A model generated the notes under the pieces. That model had not been told where the DNA came from. It saw nothing but the letters and a program-made list of their open reading frames with translations, and ran no database searches. From assembly GCA_003248315.1 (NCBI GenBank), contig QKWM01000003.1, positions 1 to 64,000 on the forward strand: a stretch of 64,000 nucleotides of DNA, in the 5' to 3' direction. This DNA is from Streptomyces sp. SW4 (GTDB lineage Bacteria > Actinomycetota > Actinomycetes > Streptomycetales > Streptomycetaceae). The position numbers were made by a program, and so were the translations under genes. Positions 62,397-64,000 of this stretch are shown here, one piece after another; the stretch's first letter is position 1; each line of letters begins with the position of its first letter.

Positions 62397-63048
62397 TCAT
62401 GCGTCCGGGCCGTCCGCGAGCGCCGCGGCGTGGTCGTTGACCGGCCGCGGGTGCCGGGCGGGTCGAGCGCGAACAGCGGGACGCCCAGCGCCCCGGCGCG
62501 GGCGAGGGCCTCGGCGGTGTACCCGGCGAGGGAGTAGTGGACGCACTCCGCGCCCTGCGCCATCGCCGTCAGCCACAGGCACTCCACGTCCCGCACCGGG
62601 ACCGGGAGGTCCGCCGGGTCCAGGCGCACCACCAGCCCGGGCCCGGCGAGGGCGATGCCTGGTCCGGGCGGCCGGCCGGCGCGGCGGATCCGGCGGTGGC
62701 CGAGCCGGTGCAGATGGCGCACCACGGCCGTGACCGCGTCCAGGGCGGCGCCCGCCGGGGGAGCGGGCCGGACGGTCCGCCCGTCGGCCGCCCGCCACAG
62801 GGGCAGCCGCAGCGTGACCCGCAGGCGCAGCCCAGCTCCGGCCGGGGCCACTCGCCGCGCGCACCGCACGCCGCGCAGACCACGGCGATCCACTCCTCGT
62901 CCCAGACGCGCCGGGTGACCGGCGTCGCGGTGCCGCCGGGGTCGAGTCGCGGGGCGACGGGCGCGCCGCAGGCGCAGGGGTAGGGCGGCGCCGTACAGCG
63001 GTGTCCGCGCCCGCACGCCGGGCAGCGCACCGCGATGCTCTCGGACAT
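62397..63048 (-). CDS. Zinc-ribbon protein of unknown function
   Basis: About 217 residues. Two Cys-rich ribbons lead: AVRCPACGRGHRCTAPPYPC and VCAACGARGEWPRPELG, with CACG between. After a slip near 62838 the rest is RLRVTLRLPLWRAADGRTVR, VRHLHRLGHRRIRRAG, LADLPVPVRDVECLWL and YTAEALARAGALGVPLFALD, then, after a slip near 62460, VNDHAAALADGPDA. The second half resembles a Rossmann-like or restriction-fold protein (GAECVHYSLAGYTAEALARA) but I cannot name the family. ATG 63048. Function unknown; possibly a nucleic-acid-binding protein. Confidence 0.6.
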
Positions 63049-63122
63049 GCCCCCATCGTCCTCCGGCCGGGCCCCGTCTGTCCGGCGCTCGGCGTGCCGG
63101 GTGCCCACTGTCCGCCGGTCTC

Positions 63123-63258
63123 TTGACGGCCTTCGGCTGCCGCCCTACATTACTTCCAGATCGTAGAAACCAAATTTCGCTATACGGAAGTTGCTACGGA
63201 ATTGCCACCGCGGGGCGCGACGGGAGTGCGAATCCGACAGCCGAAGCAGGAGTACTCG
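63123..63258 (+). promoter_or_regulatory. Glyoxylate carboligase promoter
   Basis: An AT-rich stretch from 63147 (TACATTACTTCCAGATCGTA) to about 63205 contains TTTCGCTATACGGAA (63174-63188), a TTTC-N7-GGAA inverted pattern, and an imperfect repeat near it (TTGCTACGGAA). In S. coelicolor the IclR-type AllR represses gcl; this may be its site, although I have not matched a published consensus. Confidence 0.5.

Positions 63259-64000
<742 letters not shown>

Overview
This is one contiguous stretch of chromosome from a Streptomyces or very close relative. The evidence is an extreme G+C content with G/C-biased third codon positions, GGAGG-type ribosome sites, many GTG starts, four-base ATGA/GTGA gene overlaps, a CebR-type operator, an iron box, and families typical of the genus (DUF2637, Rv1733c-like, LAL-type LuxR, GH6/GH12/AA10 secretome). 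From memory the order resembles the SCO615x-SCO620x arm of S. coelicolor; I could not check this. I see no rRNA, tRNA, IS element, phage or CRISPR array.

A caution applies to every entry. Most genes need one or more single-base corrections in runs of G or C to read through (about 90 by my count). They affect conserved genes of every kind, so I treat them as sequence errors, not pseudogenes. Each gene is given as one feature spanning its slips.

Layout. 1-7.3 kb: a PP2C-like phosphatase, a PoxB-type pyruvate oxidase, a small HATPase, a DUF2637 membrane protein, an iron-regulated FhuF-like reductase and a GntR regulator. 7.4-11.1 kb: a fused SecDF coupled to a small secreted protein, then a NarL-type two-component system. 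12.4-15.8 kb: two DksA/TraR zinc-finger proteins, an MreB/Hsp70-fold protein, an Rv1733c-like membrane protein and a helical-repeat protein. 16.0-24.8 kb: a purine catabolism locus with a PucR regulator divergent from the three xanthine dehydrogenase subunits, an AzgA-type purine permease and XdhC. 24.7-26.9 kb: a VOC protein, an SRPBCC protein and a lipoprotein polysaccharide deacetylase.

27.0-39.6 kb is the most striking region. It holds twelve plus-strand genes, eleven of them tightly coupled, encoding a sugar-nucleotide epimerase, a carbamoyltransferase, a complete ADP-heptose pathway (GmhA, bifunctional HldE-type kinase/adenylyltransferase, GmhB) and seven glycosyltransferases, including two GT9 heptosyltransferase-type enzymes. 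A convergent pyruvyl-transferase gene follows. Together they predict a heptose-containing, probably carbamoylated surface glycan in a Gram-positive.

39.6-43.0 kb: small proteins and two membrane proteins. 43.4-47.2 kb: a large HTH-STAND-transmembrane-WD40 protein divergent from the membrane pair, with a palindrome between them. 47.3-52.9 kb: a secreted trypsin-like protease, a LAL LuxR regulator and a second LuxR regulator, separated by repeat-rich spacers. 53.0-56.3 kb: two coupled AMP-forming acyl-CoA synthetases. 56.3-62.4 kb: a LacI regulator, three CebR-like operators, a GH12 endoglucanase, a GH6 cellobiohydrolase and an AA10 LPMO with the only TTA codon I found in the window. The window ends with a zinc-ribbon protein and the 5' part of glyoxylate carboligase.
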